A stretch of 64,000 nt of DNA from the NCBI GenBank assembly GCA_050908895.1, contig CP171222.1, forward strand, positions 1,364,001-1,428,000. Reading direction: 5' to 3'. Shown here in pieces: positions 29,216 through 37,994 of this stretch. The first letter of the stretch is position 1, and each line of letters starts with the position of its first letter. This DNA comes from S5-A14a sp050908895. GTDB lineage: Bacteria > Bacillota > Clostridia > Peptostreptococcales > Anaerovoracaceae. The translations under genes and the position numbers were made by a program. The notes under the pieces were generated by a model. It searched no databases, was not told where the DNA came from, and saw only the letters and a list, made by a program, of their open reading frames with translations.

Positions 29216-30825
29216 TTAAAACCATTAGAATCTGTGATTTTGCCATCATAAAAGAAGCCCATATAGACTTTCACAAAGGTCTTAATATAATTACAGGCGA
29301 AACCGGCTCGGGAAAATCTGTTGTTGCAACAGCTATTAGCCTCGCTCTCGGCAGTCGTGCTGATGCAGCTTTCATTCGTCACGGATGTGATAAGGCTACA
29401 ATTGAACTGGAAGCTGAGTTTGATGGAGAAAATTATAAAATTTTGCGAGAAATATCCTCTAAAGGTAAAAACCAATGTAAAATTAATGATGTAGGCGTGC
29501 CATTGGGACGCCTTGTTTCGTTGTTTGAAAAACATGCACAGATTCACGGACAGTTTGATAACACCTCTCTTCTCGATCCCGAAACACATATAGATCTGCT
29601 GGATACATTTGGCAGCAAGAATATTTTATCCCATTACATCGCGTATATAAATGCTTATAACGAATTTTCAGAAATAAAAACAAAGTACAACTCCCTAATT
29701 ACTTCTATTAAAGAAGATAAATCTAAGGCAGACTATTACGCCTATACAATTCAAGAGATTGACAATGCCGCGCTAATTATTGGAGAAGATAAAGAATTAG
29801 ATGATAGGGTTAGTTTTTTACAAAATAGTGAGGCCATTACAAAAGCCCTGTCTTCGACTTATGATGCACTAAGTCTTAATGAATTTTCTGCAGAAAACAG
29901 TCTTGGTTCCGCTCTATCAGCCCTACAAACGATAAATTCATTTACTAAAGATATTGATGATTTGAGTTCAAATCTGGATTCCATTTATATCAATCTCTCT
30001 GAAGTAATAAGTGAACTTAGGAGAATTCTTGATAGTAGTACGTTTTCTCAATCAGAACTGGATGAATGTATGGAAAGACTTGCAACCATAGACAGTTTAA
30101 AGAAAAAATATGGAGGTACTATTTATGATATTTTAGAATTTCGTAATGAAGCTAGTAAAAAAATGGAAAATTTAGTAAATTTTGACTATGAAAAAAATAT
30201 ACTCAAATCTAAACTGGAAGAATCAAGGAAGGTTCTTTATTCATGTGGCGAGGCTCTTACAAGAGCTAGAAAAGACGTTGCAAAAGGACTGTCCTCCTCT
30301 GTAGAAGAGCAACTTATTCATCTTAATTTTAAAAATGCTGAAATAGAAATTAAAGTAAATCCTTTAGGCGCCCCTACCCCCAAGGGGATGGATGAAGTTG
30401 AGATTTATATTACCACAAATAAGGGTGAGCCTCTAAAGCCATTAGCTAAAGTAGCTTCCGGTGGTGAAGTATCTAGAATAATGCTTGCAATTAAAGCCAT
30501 AACAGCAGAATTTGAAAATATATCCTCTTTAATCTTTGATGAAGTGGATACAGGTATAAGTGGGATAACAGCAAGTATAGTTGGCAACAAACTTAAAGAT
30601 TTAAGCCTGAATCACCAAGTTATTTCTATTACTCATCTCCCGCAAATTGCAGCTAAAGGTGATTACAATTATCGCATATATAAAGAATCAAACTCATCTG
30701 AGACCTTTACTTATATAGAGGAACTTAGTTTAGAAGAAAAGACGAAAGAAATCGCAAGGCTCCTTGGCGGAACCAAGGTAACGGAAACAACAATGAAAAG
30801 TGCAAAGGAACTTATCGACAGTTGA
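29212..30825 (+). CDS. recN: DNA repair protein RecN
   Basis: RecN is an SMC-like ATPase that acts early at double-strand breaks. Walker A GETGSGKS is at residues 29-36. A coiled-coil region spans about 150-350. The ABC signature ASGGEVSRIMLA and Walker B LIFDEVDTGISG follow. At 537 residues it is slightly shorter than the usual 550-570. In spore-formers spoIVB and spo0A usually follow; here a terminator does. Confidence 0.96.
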   Translation: MIKTIRICDFAIIKEAHIDFHKGLNIITGETGSGKSVVATAISLALGSRADAAFIRHGCDKATIELEAEFDGENYKILREISSKGKNQCKINDVGVPLGRLVSLFEKHAQIHGQFDNTSLLDPETHIDLLDTFGSKNILSHYIAYINAYNEFSEIKTKYNSLITSIKEDKSKADYYAYTIQEIDNAALIIGEDKELDDRVSFLQNSEAITKALSSTYDALSLNEFSAENSLGSALSALQTINSFTKDIDDLSSNLDSIYINLSEVISELRRILDSSTFSQSELDECMERLATIDSLKKKYGGTIYDILEFRNEASKKMENLVNFDYEKNILKSKLEESRKVLYSCGEALTRARKDVAKGLSSSVEEQLIHLNFKNAEIEIKVNPLGAPTPKGMDEVEIYITTNKGEPLKPLAKVASGGEVSRIMLAIKAITAEFENISSLIFDEVDTGISGITASIVGNKLKDLSLNHQVISITHLPQIAAKGDYNYRIYKESNSSETFTYIEELSLEEKTKEIARLLGGTKVTETTMKSAKELIDS

Positions 30826-30853
30826 AAAGCTAAATCGAAAAGTTCCTTTTTAT
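30804..30853 (+). terminator. Terminator of argR-recN
   Basis: AAAGGAACTT (30804-30813), inside the last recN codons, pairs perfectly with AAGTTCCTTT (30840-30849), and T's follow. The 26-base loop is long for an intrinsic terminator. Confidence 0.5.
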
Positions 30854-30915
30854 ATATACACATACTTAATATTTGGGAATTATTTTATAACCTCTGGCAA
30901 CTTACATCTATATTC

Positions 30916-32319
30916 CTATTTTAAAAATGCTCTATATGCTTTCATAGTCATAAAGTTATCAATTTTAGATGAAATCTCATATGGTGAATGCATATTAAGC
31001 ACCGGTGTTCCACAATCTACAACTTCCATTCCATACCTGCTTAGCAGAAAAGCAATTGTACCACCACCACCGGCATCTACCCTACCTAATTCACCGGCCT
31101 GCCATACAACTCCATTTGCTTCAAACAAATTTCTTAACTCTGCCAAAAATTCTGCATTTGCATCATTGGATCCACCTTTACCACCGGAGCCTCCATATTT
31201 AGATACGGCAACCCCATTCCCTAAGAAACAAGTATTTTGTTTTTCCATTACCTCCGGAAAGTCAGGATCAAAAGCAGCTGTCACGTCAGCTGACAAGACT
31301 TTAGAATTTTTCATTGCTCGTCTAACTTTCAGAGTTGTATGTTCACCCTCTAAAGCAATTAGCTCATGAACAGTATTCTCTAAAAAATATGAATCCATTC
31401 CTGTATTTCCTACTGAACCGATTTCTTCTTTATCCATAAATAGTCCGCAAGCAGTAAATTCGGGGTCTTCAACATCCAAAATTCCATGTAGTGCTGCATA
31501 AGAACAAACTCTATCATCCTGACCGTAACCTAAAACCATAGATCGATCCAGTCCAAGATCCCTTGACGGTCCAGCCGGTACTACTTCTATTTCCGCCATT
31601 AGAAAATCCTCTTCAGAAATATCATATTGATTTAAGAGAATTGAGAGAACATTCATTTTAACCGCTTCCTTTTCTTTCTCATCTTGAACAGGAAGATTGC
31701 CCAAAACTACGTTCATCATTTCTCCCGTCACACCTTCTCTCATCGTTTTCTGCATTTGATCTTTTGAAAGGTGAATCAAAAGATCTGTTACACAAAACAC
31801 CGGATCTTCAGGTTTGTCTCCAATAGAAATGGTTATTTTTTCTCCGTTCTTTTTAAACAAAACACCGTGAAGAGCTAAGGGAAGTGTAGTCCATTGATAT
31901 TTCTTTACACCACCGTAGTAATGCGTCTTTGCAAGAGCTATATTTCCATCCTCATATACCGGATTTGGCTTAAAATCTAATCTTGGCGAATCAATATGAG
32001 CTCCAACTATTCTCATTCCTTCTTCGAGAGCTTTCTTTCCCATTATAAATAAAGCTACTGATTTGTCCTTATTATTAACATAAATTTTTGCTCCAGGGCT
32101 CAATTTCTTGCCTGATTTAATAATATCTTCTAAATTTTCGTAGTCGTGTTCCTTAGCCTGCCTTATTATCTCAGTTGTTGCAAGTCTTTCAGTTTTAGCT
32201 ATATCTAGAAATTTTTTGTAATCTTCGTTATATGCCGTCACTTGCTTTATCTCGTCTTTTTCAAGATTTAACCATGCACTTTTTGCTTTAAACTTTTCTA
32301 TTTTTCTCTCTGACATCAT
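30916..32319 (-). CDS. M18 family aminopeptidase
   Basis: This 467-residue dinuclear-zinc peptidase of the M18 (aspartyl/lysine aminopeptidase) family removes N-terminal residues from peptides in the cytoplasm. Metal-site patterns are GAHIDSPRLDFKP, MDKEEIGSVGNTG with the catalytic glutamates, and the C-terminal TPVLNMHSPYE. No signal peptide is present. The start follows AAGGAGAGAA, with two consecutive ATGs. A promoter TTGACA-18-TATATA lies immediately upstream, divergent from the dipeptidase gene. Confidence 0.93.
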   Translation of the reverse strand: MMSERKIEKFKAKSAWLNLEKDEIKQVTAYNEDYKKFLDIAKTERLATTEIIRQAKEHDYENLEDIIKSGKKLSPGAKIYVNNKDKSVALFIMGKKALEEGMRIVGAHIDSPRLDFKPNPVYEDGNIALAKTHYYGGVKKYQWTTLPLALHGVLFKKNGEKITISIGDKPEDPVFCVTDLLIHLSKDQMQKTMREGVTGEMMNVVLGNLPVQDEKEKEAVKMNVLSILLNQYDISEEDFLMAEIEVVPAGPSRDLGLDRSMVLGYGQDDRVCSYAALHGILDVEDPEFTACGLFMDKEEIGSVGNTGMDSYFLENTVHELIALEGEHTTLKVRRAMKNSKVLSADVTAAFDPDFPEVMEKQNTCFLGNGVAVSKYGGSGGKGGSNDANAEFLAELRNLFEANGVVWQAGELGRVDAGGGGTIAFLLSRYGMEVVDCGTPVLNMHSPYEISSKIDNFMTMKAYRAFLK

Positions 32320-32336
32320 TTCTCTCCTTGTATAAG

Positions 32337-32366
32337 TATATATTATTTCGATTAGTTTTCTGTCAA
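32337..32366 (-). promoter_or_regulatory. Predicted promoter of the M18 aminopeptidase
   Basis: On the minus strand a perfect TTGACA (32366-32361), 18 bases and TATATA (32342-32337) precede the gene closely, giving a short leader. Confidence 0.6.
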
Positions 32367-32504
32367 TATAATTATAAACAAAAACTTATTATTTTTCCAC
32401 AATTTTAGCAAATATGTACCCTGATTTAACGCTTTCAAACTTTATTTTAGCAGGATTACTTATACACTCTTTGAACTTTTTATTCAAACTATTTGTTAAA
32501 TTAT

Positions 32505-32533
32505 TTGCAAAGTTTTCGCACAAATGTTAAAAT
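32505..32533 (+). promoter_or_regulatory. Predicted promoter of the C69 dipeptidase
   Basis: TTGCAA (32505-32510), a 17-base spacer and TAAAAT (32528-32533) lie upstream of the AAGGAGG at 32561-32567. Confidence 0.6.
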
Positions 32534-32576
32534 AAAAACGAGATTAAATTACTTATCCAAAAGGAGGAAGATTTTT

Positions 32577-34361
32577 ATGAAATGTTTTCTTAAAATGAGT
32601 GCCCTAACCCTAATTGGGGTATTTGCCCTTTCTAGCCCTACCTTTGCATGTACCGGTATGTATGTTGGTAAGGACGTAAGCAAAGACGGTACAACTGTTA
32701 TTGCACGAAGCGAAGATCAAGGTGGAGGCTCATACAACAAAATGTTTAAAGTTGAACCGGCAAAAATCGAAAAAGGCAGGTATTTTGTTGATACCGGAGA
32801 AGGGATGGATAACTTTAAAGTACCTCTACCCGAAAAAACTTATAAATACACTTATGTACCAGACTCATCTGACGCAGGTGATGGCCTTTATCCGGCTTCA
32901 TGTACCAACGAATATGGGGTTGCTGTTGTGGGGACAGTTTCAGCCGATCCTAGCGAAAAATATCTAGAGGCAGATCCTTTTATAAAAAAAGGCCTTAGAG
33001 AAGCAATTTTACCGGGATTAATTGCTTGCCAAGTTAAATCAGCAAAAGACGCAGTAAACCTACTTGCAAAATTAGTCGATAAATATGGGTCAGCGGAGGG
33101 GAATATTTTGTTTTTAGCGGATAAGAAAGAAGCCTGGATGTTTGAAGTATACAGTGGACATACTTATGCGGCAGTTAAAATGCCTACTGACAGGGTTGCT
33201 GTATTTGGCAATCAATTTATGATAGGTACTGTTGATAAGGATGATACAAAAAACTATGTATTCTCCAAAAATCTTTTTGATACAATTGAAAAAGTAGGTG
33301 CAGTCAAAGAGGATGGCAAATATAATCTTGCAAAATCTGTTACTGATAGTAAAAGAGATGAATACTCAAACATGAGAACATGGGTTGGCAAAAAAGTTTT
33401 AGCACCGAGTGATACCAAAGAATATAATAATGATTACTTCTACCCTCTTTTCTATAAGCCAGATTCAAAAGTGTCAATGCAACAGGTATTTGATATGTAT
33501 AGGAATAGATATCAAGATACTCCATACGCGATGGATACGGATGAAAAAACAGAGGAATATAAAGCAATAATTGAAAAAATGGAAAAAGATGATCCTGAAA
33601 CTCCGGGAAATATGAGACCTATAGGTGTCACCCGTTCTTCTGATATCCATGCAATTCAGATTTTCGAGAAGCTTCCTAAGGAAACTAACTGTCTTCAGTG
33701 GCTCTGTATGGGAAATGCGGAAGGCTCCGTTTTCGTTCCCGCATTTAGTGGAATTACTGACACAAATAAGGCTTATCAGATAGATGGATCTGCTTACAAT
33801 CCAAAAAGTGCTTACTGGCAGTTTAAACGCAACTCAACCCTAGCTATGACCGACAGAAAATTCCTTGAAAAAGGGGTTCAGGATTTCTGGAGATATCAAG
33901 AGAATCAGATGCATGCGAAAATGTTAAAGCAGGTAGATAAGATTGGTAAGGAATATAAACGTAGTGCTGATAAGGGTGCAAAAATGGTTACTAAGCTGGC
34001 AGATGATATGGCAACAGAACAGCTTTCTAATGCTACCATGATGTATAAAGCGCTTATGTTCACCACAACTGATAATATAAATGATCGGGCTAAGAGCTTT
34101 AGAAAAAATATGTTCGTAGCTCCAATTATTCTTGAAAAAGCTGCAAAGTCAAAGGGATATGATGTTGAGTTCAAAACAAAAGACAAAGTTACACAAGCTA
34201 TTTTAAAAAAGAAAGATATTAAGTATGTTCTATCTTCTGACTCTCCTGAATTTAAAACAGAGGTAAAGAAGCAAAAAACTAAGGGTAAACTATCTTTTGC
34301 TCCTTACATGAAGGGATTCAAAATGATTGTTCCATTCGACTTCATTCAAAATTTAAAGTAA
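32577..34361 (+). CDS. Secreted C69 family dipeptidase (Ntn hydrolase)
   Basis: This 594-residue protein begins with a signal peptide (basic MKCFLK, hydrophobic core to about residue 24). Cys25 in FACTGMYVGKD follows at once. In C69/PepD-type Ntn hydrolases the mature N-terminal cysteine is the nucleophile, so signal removal would both export and activate the enzyme. Family segments DGTTVIARSEDQGGG and FVPAFSGITD are present. The ATG at 32577 is chosen for its AAGGAGG; a longer frame upstream has no such site. It likely cleaves dipeptides outside the cell to feed amino-acid fermentation. Confidence 0.88.
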   Translation: MKCFLKMSALTLIGVFALSSPTFACTGMYVGKDVSKDGTTVIARSEDQGGGSYNKMFKVEPAKIEKGRYFVDTGEGMDNFKVPLPEKTYKYTYVPDSSDAGDGLYPASCTNEYGVAVVGTVSADPSEKYLEADPFIKKGLREAILPGLIACQVKSAKDAVNLLAKLVDKYGSAEGNILFLADKKEAWMFEVYSGHTYAAVKMPTDRVAVFGNQFMIGTVDKDDTKNYVFSKNLFDTIEKVGAVKEDGKYNLAKSVTDSKRDEYSNMRTWVGKKVLAPSDTKEYNNDYFYPLFYKPDSKVSMQQVFDMYRNRYQDTPYAMDTDEKTEEYKAIIEKMEKDDPETPGNMRPIGVTRSSDIHAIQIFEKLPKETNCLQWLCMGNAEGSVFVPAFSGITDTNKAYQIDGSAYNPKSAYWQFKRNSTLAMTDRKFLEKGVQDFWRYQENQMHAKMLKQVDKIGKEYKRSADKGAKMVTKLADDMATEQLSNATMMYKALMFTTTDNINDRAKSFRKNMFVAPIILEKAAKSKGYDVEFKTKDKVTQAILKKKDIKYVLSSDSPEFKTEVKKQKTKGKLSFAPYMKGFKMIVPFDFIQNLK

Positions 34362-34417
34362 TGAGATGATTATATTGCAGCATTTTTATTAATATCCAAT
34401 TAAATGTTTTAGCGTTA

Positions 34418-34455
34418 AAGAAGAACAACCACCCCTGCGGATGGTTGTTCTTCTT
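34418..34455. terminator. Bidirectional terminator, dipeptidase / NuoG-like gene
   Basis: AAGAAGAACAACCA (34418-34431) pairs perfectly over 14 bases with TGGTTGTTCTTCTT (34442-34455). It serves both convergent genes. The loop region CACCCCTGCGG (34430-34440) is identical to the one in the candidate sRNA hairpin at 15872-15882. Confidence 0.85.
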
Positions 34456-34482
34456 ATGTTTATGGTCATTTGACATAATCCA

Positions 34483-37400
34483 TTATTTCTTCATCGTGTC
34501 TGCCAATCTAGACGCAATTGATGTCATCAGACTATCTGTAATAGGTGTAACATCAACAAGTTTATCATCTGCAACGATTGCAAACTTAGGTTCTATAGGA
34601 CTGAGAACACCGCCGAAAATTTCACCAAGTTCAGAATATTTGTAAAGTGGAATCTGATCGTCCATTTCTCTAGAAATATCCATTTCATCTTCAAATAGAT
34701 AGTCTTCTTCAAAAACATACCCAATTTCTGCTGCTATTTCCCAGTTATTTAAGTCAACGCCCTCATCTATTGCCGCTTCTACCGGTAGAAGTCTTCTTTC
34801 CGTGTTTGTGAAAGTACCATTGGTGCTTGCAAATCCGGTTCCCGGAAGGAAGACATCTGCCCTCTCACCAACTTCTGTCATATGAGTATCTGAGACCATT
34901 AAAAATTCCAATTCAGGAAGTTCAACCGACGGCATCTCACCGAAAATTGCAAGTCCTTTTACTCCCTCAAGAACTTCCGGACCGGCTTTTATTCCCATAT
35001 TTACTAGACCTTGAGAATTATTTTTAGCTTTCACCATCAAAACACCATCTCTTGGACTACCAATGTGACCTGATAGGAGCGCAATATCCCCGATTAAGGA
35101 AGCTGCATTGCTGCTCAAAGTATTTTGTTGATATACAATCATGGCCTTCTTAGCTGATGCGTATTCTCCTGCAATCTTAGCAATTTTTTCATTTATAACT
35201 ACATCAGACACTGTAGCTTTAAATTCTTCAAAACCATCTATTTCTGATGTTTTTCCGTAATCTATTAGCGCCTTTGCAAAGGCCTTAAGGCTTGTTAAGT
35301 TGTTGTCTACGGTTACGATTTCATCGGCAAAGTCGAAGTATTTATTTGTCTCCTCTGTTCCGATTACATAGACTTTTACTCCTGCCTCTGAGGCCTGTTT
35401 TATTTTATTCCAAAGGACCGGATTTCTGTATTTCATAAATCCTACTGCCACAAGCACATCTGTTGCAATAATTTCATCGATTGTATTTGGGGATGCATCA
35501 TGACCTATAACATCTGCCAAACCGTTATGCCTGTTGTTAAAGCTGAATACTTTCGCACCTAAGGTTGATGCCATCTTCTTCATTACATAGGCTTCTTCGT
35601 TAGTAAATCTATCAGATATTGCAACTGCAAGAGATTCTGCTCCGTATCTTGCCTTAACGCTCTGTAGTTTCTTTGATGCTAGTACAATTGCTTCATGATA
35701 ATCTGTTGGCATTAAATCATTTCCAATTCGGATTAGAGGATCTACAATTTTTTCTTCTAAAACTGCTCCATCAAATCCCCATTTACCCTTAGCACAGCAA
35801 AGTCCTTTGTTGACATAACCATCTTTATTAGGAACTACTTTGATTAACATATCGCCATGGTATTCCAAGTCTAAAGTACATCCAACTGAGCAAAATGAAC
35901 ATGTTGTTGTTACAACTTCGTTATCCAATGGAACGCCTTTAGTTATGGATAATTTTTCTTGGATAGCACCAGTTGGACAAAGAGCTACACACATACCACA
36001 AGAATCACAACCGGATTCACATAAAGGTCCCTCCATTGATGGTTTAACAACCGTATCAAACCCTCTATGTACAAGGCCTAACGCTCCAATTCCCATAGTT
36101 TCATCACAAACACGAACGCAGAGTCCACACTTAATGCACTTGTTTGGATCTCTTTCAATAAATGGATGCTCATCCTCAAATTCTACCAAGCTCTTCTCTC
36201 CTGCCCATCTTTCGGGTTCCACATTATACAGGTTAGAGTAGTCAATTAATTTACATTCAAAATAGTCATGGCAACCACACTGCAAACAACGGTTAGCTTC
36301 TGCAATCGCTTGGTCTTCTGTTAGGCCATCATAGATAATTTCTGTAAAGTTATCTTTTCTCTCATCAGCGTCCAACTGTGCTGCTTTTTCTCTGAATAAT
36401 CTTTCTCTATCTTCGAAAGTCTTTTCAGTGATATCATCTCTTGTTACATAGTATGGTTTTTCATACTTAACATCCTCTCCATCTAGGTATCTGTCTACTA
36501 TTGCAGATACTTTTTCAGCATCAGCTATTGCTTCGATGGCAATGGATATTTTATCGTTACCGCAGTCTCCACCTGCAAACACCCCCTCCATAGAGGTTGC
36601 AAAAGTCTCAGGGTCATATGCAATTCCTTGCTTTCTCGTTTTTTCCATGTCAAAAAGGCCTGAATCAACAGCCTGACCAATTGCCAGGATAACATTGTCA
36701 ACTTCAATGGTTTCTGTCTTTCCTTCTACCGGAATCGGTCTTCTTCTTCCGGAAGCATCAGGTTCACCCAGTTCCATAACTTGGAGCACCATTGCTTTTA
36801 CATGCCCATTTTCATCTTTGATAATTTCGATAGGATTTGTCAAGTTTTTGAAGATTACTCCCTCCTCTTCTCCCTCTTCAATTTCTATCATATCAGCAGG
36901 CATTTCGTCCTTGGTTCTTCTGTATATGTTGTAGACTGTCTCAGCTCCAAGTCTTACAGCTGTTCTGCAAGCATCCATTGCAGTGTTACCACCACCTACA
37001 ATTGCAACTTTCTTTCCTAGTGGAATAAATTCATTTCTAACAACTTTCCTTAGGAAATCAATTCCTCCCCATACGCCGTCAGCATCTTCACCCTTACAAC
37101 CAACTCCTGTTGATTTCCATGCACCTATAGCCATGATTACTGCATCAAAATCTTCTCTGATGGTTTCAAAAGGAATATCTTTACCAACCTTAGTGTTAGG
37201 AATCATTTCAACGCCCATATGCTCTATTAAAGCAACTTCCATATCAAGAACTTCTTTTGGCAGTCTATATTCAGGAATTCCATATCTTAACATACCGCCT
37301 AGTTTTGGCATTGAATCAAATATTGTAACATCATGACCTTTTTGTCTTAAGAAATATGCTGAAGAAAGACCCATAGGTCCACCACCTACAATAGCAACTC

Positions 37401-37983
37401 TTTTACCGGTTGAATCAGCGATTTCTGGCATGAATACTTCTTCACCAGCAAGGTTAAATTCGCCAGCAAATCTTTTAATCATAGCTATGCTTATAGGTTC
37501 ATCTACAAGGCCTCTTCGACATGCATCCTCACATGGGTGTGGACATACTCGACCAATACATGCAGGTAGAGGAATTCTGTCCTTGATCAGCTCATTTGCC
37601 TTATCATGCTCTCCGTTTGCTACAAGGCCAACATATCCTTGGCAGTCAGTATTTCCTGGACATGCTAGCTTACAAGGAGCTACGCAATCTCCCTGGTGAT
37701 CTGACAACAGCATCTCCAAGTTGGTTTTTCTCGACTCAACAACTCTTTCAGTGTTAGTCATGACAATCATATTGTCTGATACTTCTGTAGCACAAGCCTT
37801 AAGCAGCTTTGGAATCCCCTCAACTTCTACCACGCAAATTCCACAAGATCCATATATTGCTGTTCTCTCATCATAGCAAAGAGTTGGGATAAAGATATCG
37901 TTTTCACGAGCCACTTCCAAGATAGTTTGACCCGGAAGCCCAAATACTTCTTTGCCGTCTATGTTCATTCTAAACTTTTTCAT
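34483..37983 (-). CDS. NuoG-like / GltD-like fusion subunit of an NAD(P)H-ferredoxin redox complex
   Basis: This 1,166-residue protein is modular. Residues 1-100 form a NuoG-type [2Fe-2S] ferredoxin domain (Cys36, 47, 50, 64) with His96 of a His-Cys3 cluster. Residues 100-520 are a GltD-like FAD/NADPH module with Fe-S cysteines 100-155, a dinucleotide loop VGGGPMG at 199-205 and a second one near 328. Residues 560-680 carry cysteine-rich ferredoxin motifs. Residues 693-1166 resemble the molybdopterin oxidoreductase domain with CSFCSVGC. Where formate dehydrogenases have catalytic Sec or Cys, this protein reads NNRHNGLADV (816-825), so formate oxidation is unlikely. With nuoF- and nuoE-like genes it resembles the Sporomusa-type transhydrogenase (Stn). 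Confidence 0.85.
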   Translation of the reverse strand: MKKFRMNIDGKEVFGLPGQTILEVARENDIFIPTLCYDERTAIYGSCGICVVEVEGIPKLLKACATEVSDNMIVMTNTERVVESRKTNLEMLLSDHQGDCVAPCKLACPGNTDCQGYVGLVANGEHDKANELIKDRIPLPACIGRVCPHPCEDACRRGLVDEPISIAMIKRFAGEFNLAGEEVFMPEIADSTGKRVAIVGGGPMGLSSAYFLRQKGHDVTIFDSMPKLGGMLRYGIPEYRLPKEVLDMEVALIEHMGVEMIPNTKVGKDIPFETIREDFDAVIMAIGAWKSTGVGCKGEDADGVWGGIDFLRKVVRNEFIPLGKKVAIVGGGNTAMDACRTAVRLGAETVYNIYRRTKDEMPADMIEIEEGEEEGVIFKNLTNPIEIIKDENGHVKAMVLQVMELGEPDASGRRRPIPVEGKTETIEVDNVILAIGQAVDSGLFDMEKTRKQGIAYDPETFATSMEGVFAGGDCGNDKISIAIEAIADAEKVSAIVDRYLDGEDVKYEKPYYVTRDDITEKTFEDRERLFREKAAQLDADERKDNFTEIIYDGLTEDQAIAEANRCLQCGCHDYFECKLIDYSNLYNVEPERWAGEKSLVEFEDEHPFIERDPNKCIKCGLCVRVCDETMGIGALGLVHRGFDTVVKPSMEGPLCESGCDSCGMCVALCPTGAIQEKLSITKGVPLDNEVVTTTCSFCSVGCTLDLEYHGDMLIKVVPNKDGYVNKGLCCAKGKWGFDGAVLEEKIVDPLIRIGNDLMPTDYHEAIVLASKKLQSVKARYGAESLAVAISDRFTNEEAYVMKKMASTLGAKVFSFNNRHNGLADVIGHDASPNTIDEIIATDVLVAVGFMKYRNPVLWNKIKQASEAGVKVYVIGTEETNKYFDFADEIVTVDNNLTSLKAFAKALIDYGKTSEIDGFEEFKATVSDVVINEKIAKIAGEYASAKKAMIVYQQNTLSSNAASLIGDIALLSGHIGSPRDGVLMVKAKNNSQGLVNMGIKAGPEVLEGVKGLAIFGEMPSVELPELEFLMVSDTHMTEVGERADVFLPGTGFASTNGTFTNTERRLLPVEAAIDEGVDLNNWEIAAEIGYVFEEDYLFEDEMDISREMDDQIPLYKYSELGEIFGGVLSPIEPKFAIVADDKLVDVTPITDSLMTSIASRLADTMKK

Positions 37984-37994
37984 TTCCCTGTCTC

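Noticed and set aside
32577..32660. Lipoprotein signal for the C69 dipeptidase because a cysteine follows the hydrophobic core
   Set aside because: The residues before Cys25 (TFA) are a poor lipobox, and in this family the cysteine is the catalytic N-terminal nucleophile.
34483..37983. Selenocysteine formate dehydrogenase
   Set aside because: There is no in-frame TGA, and the catalytic Sec/Cys position is not conserved.
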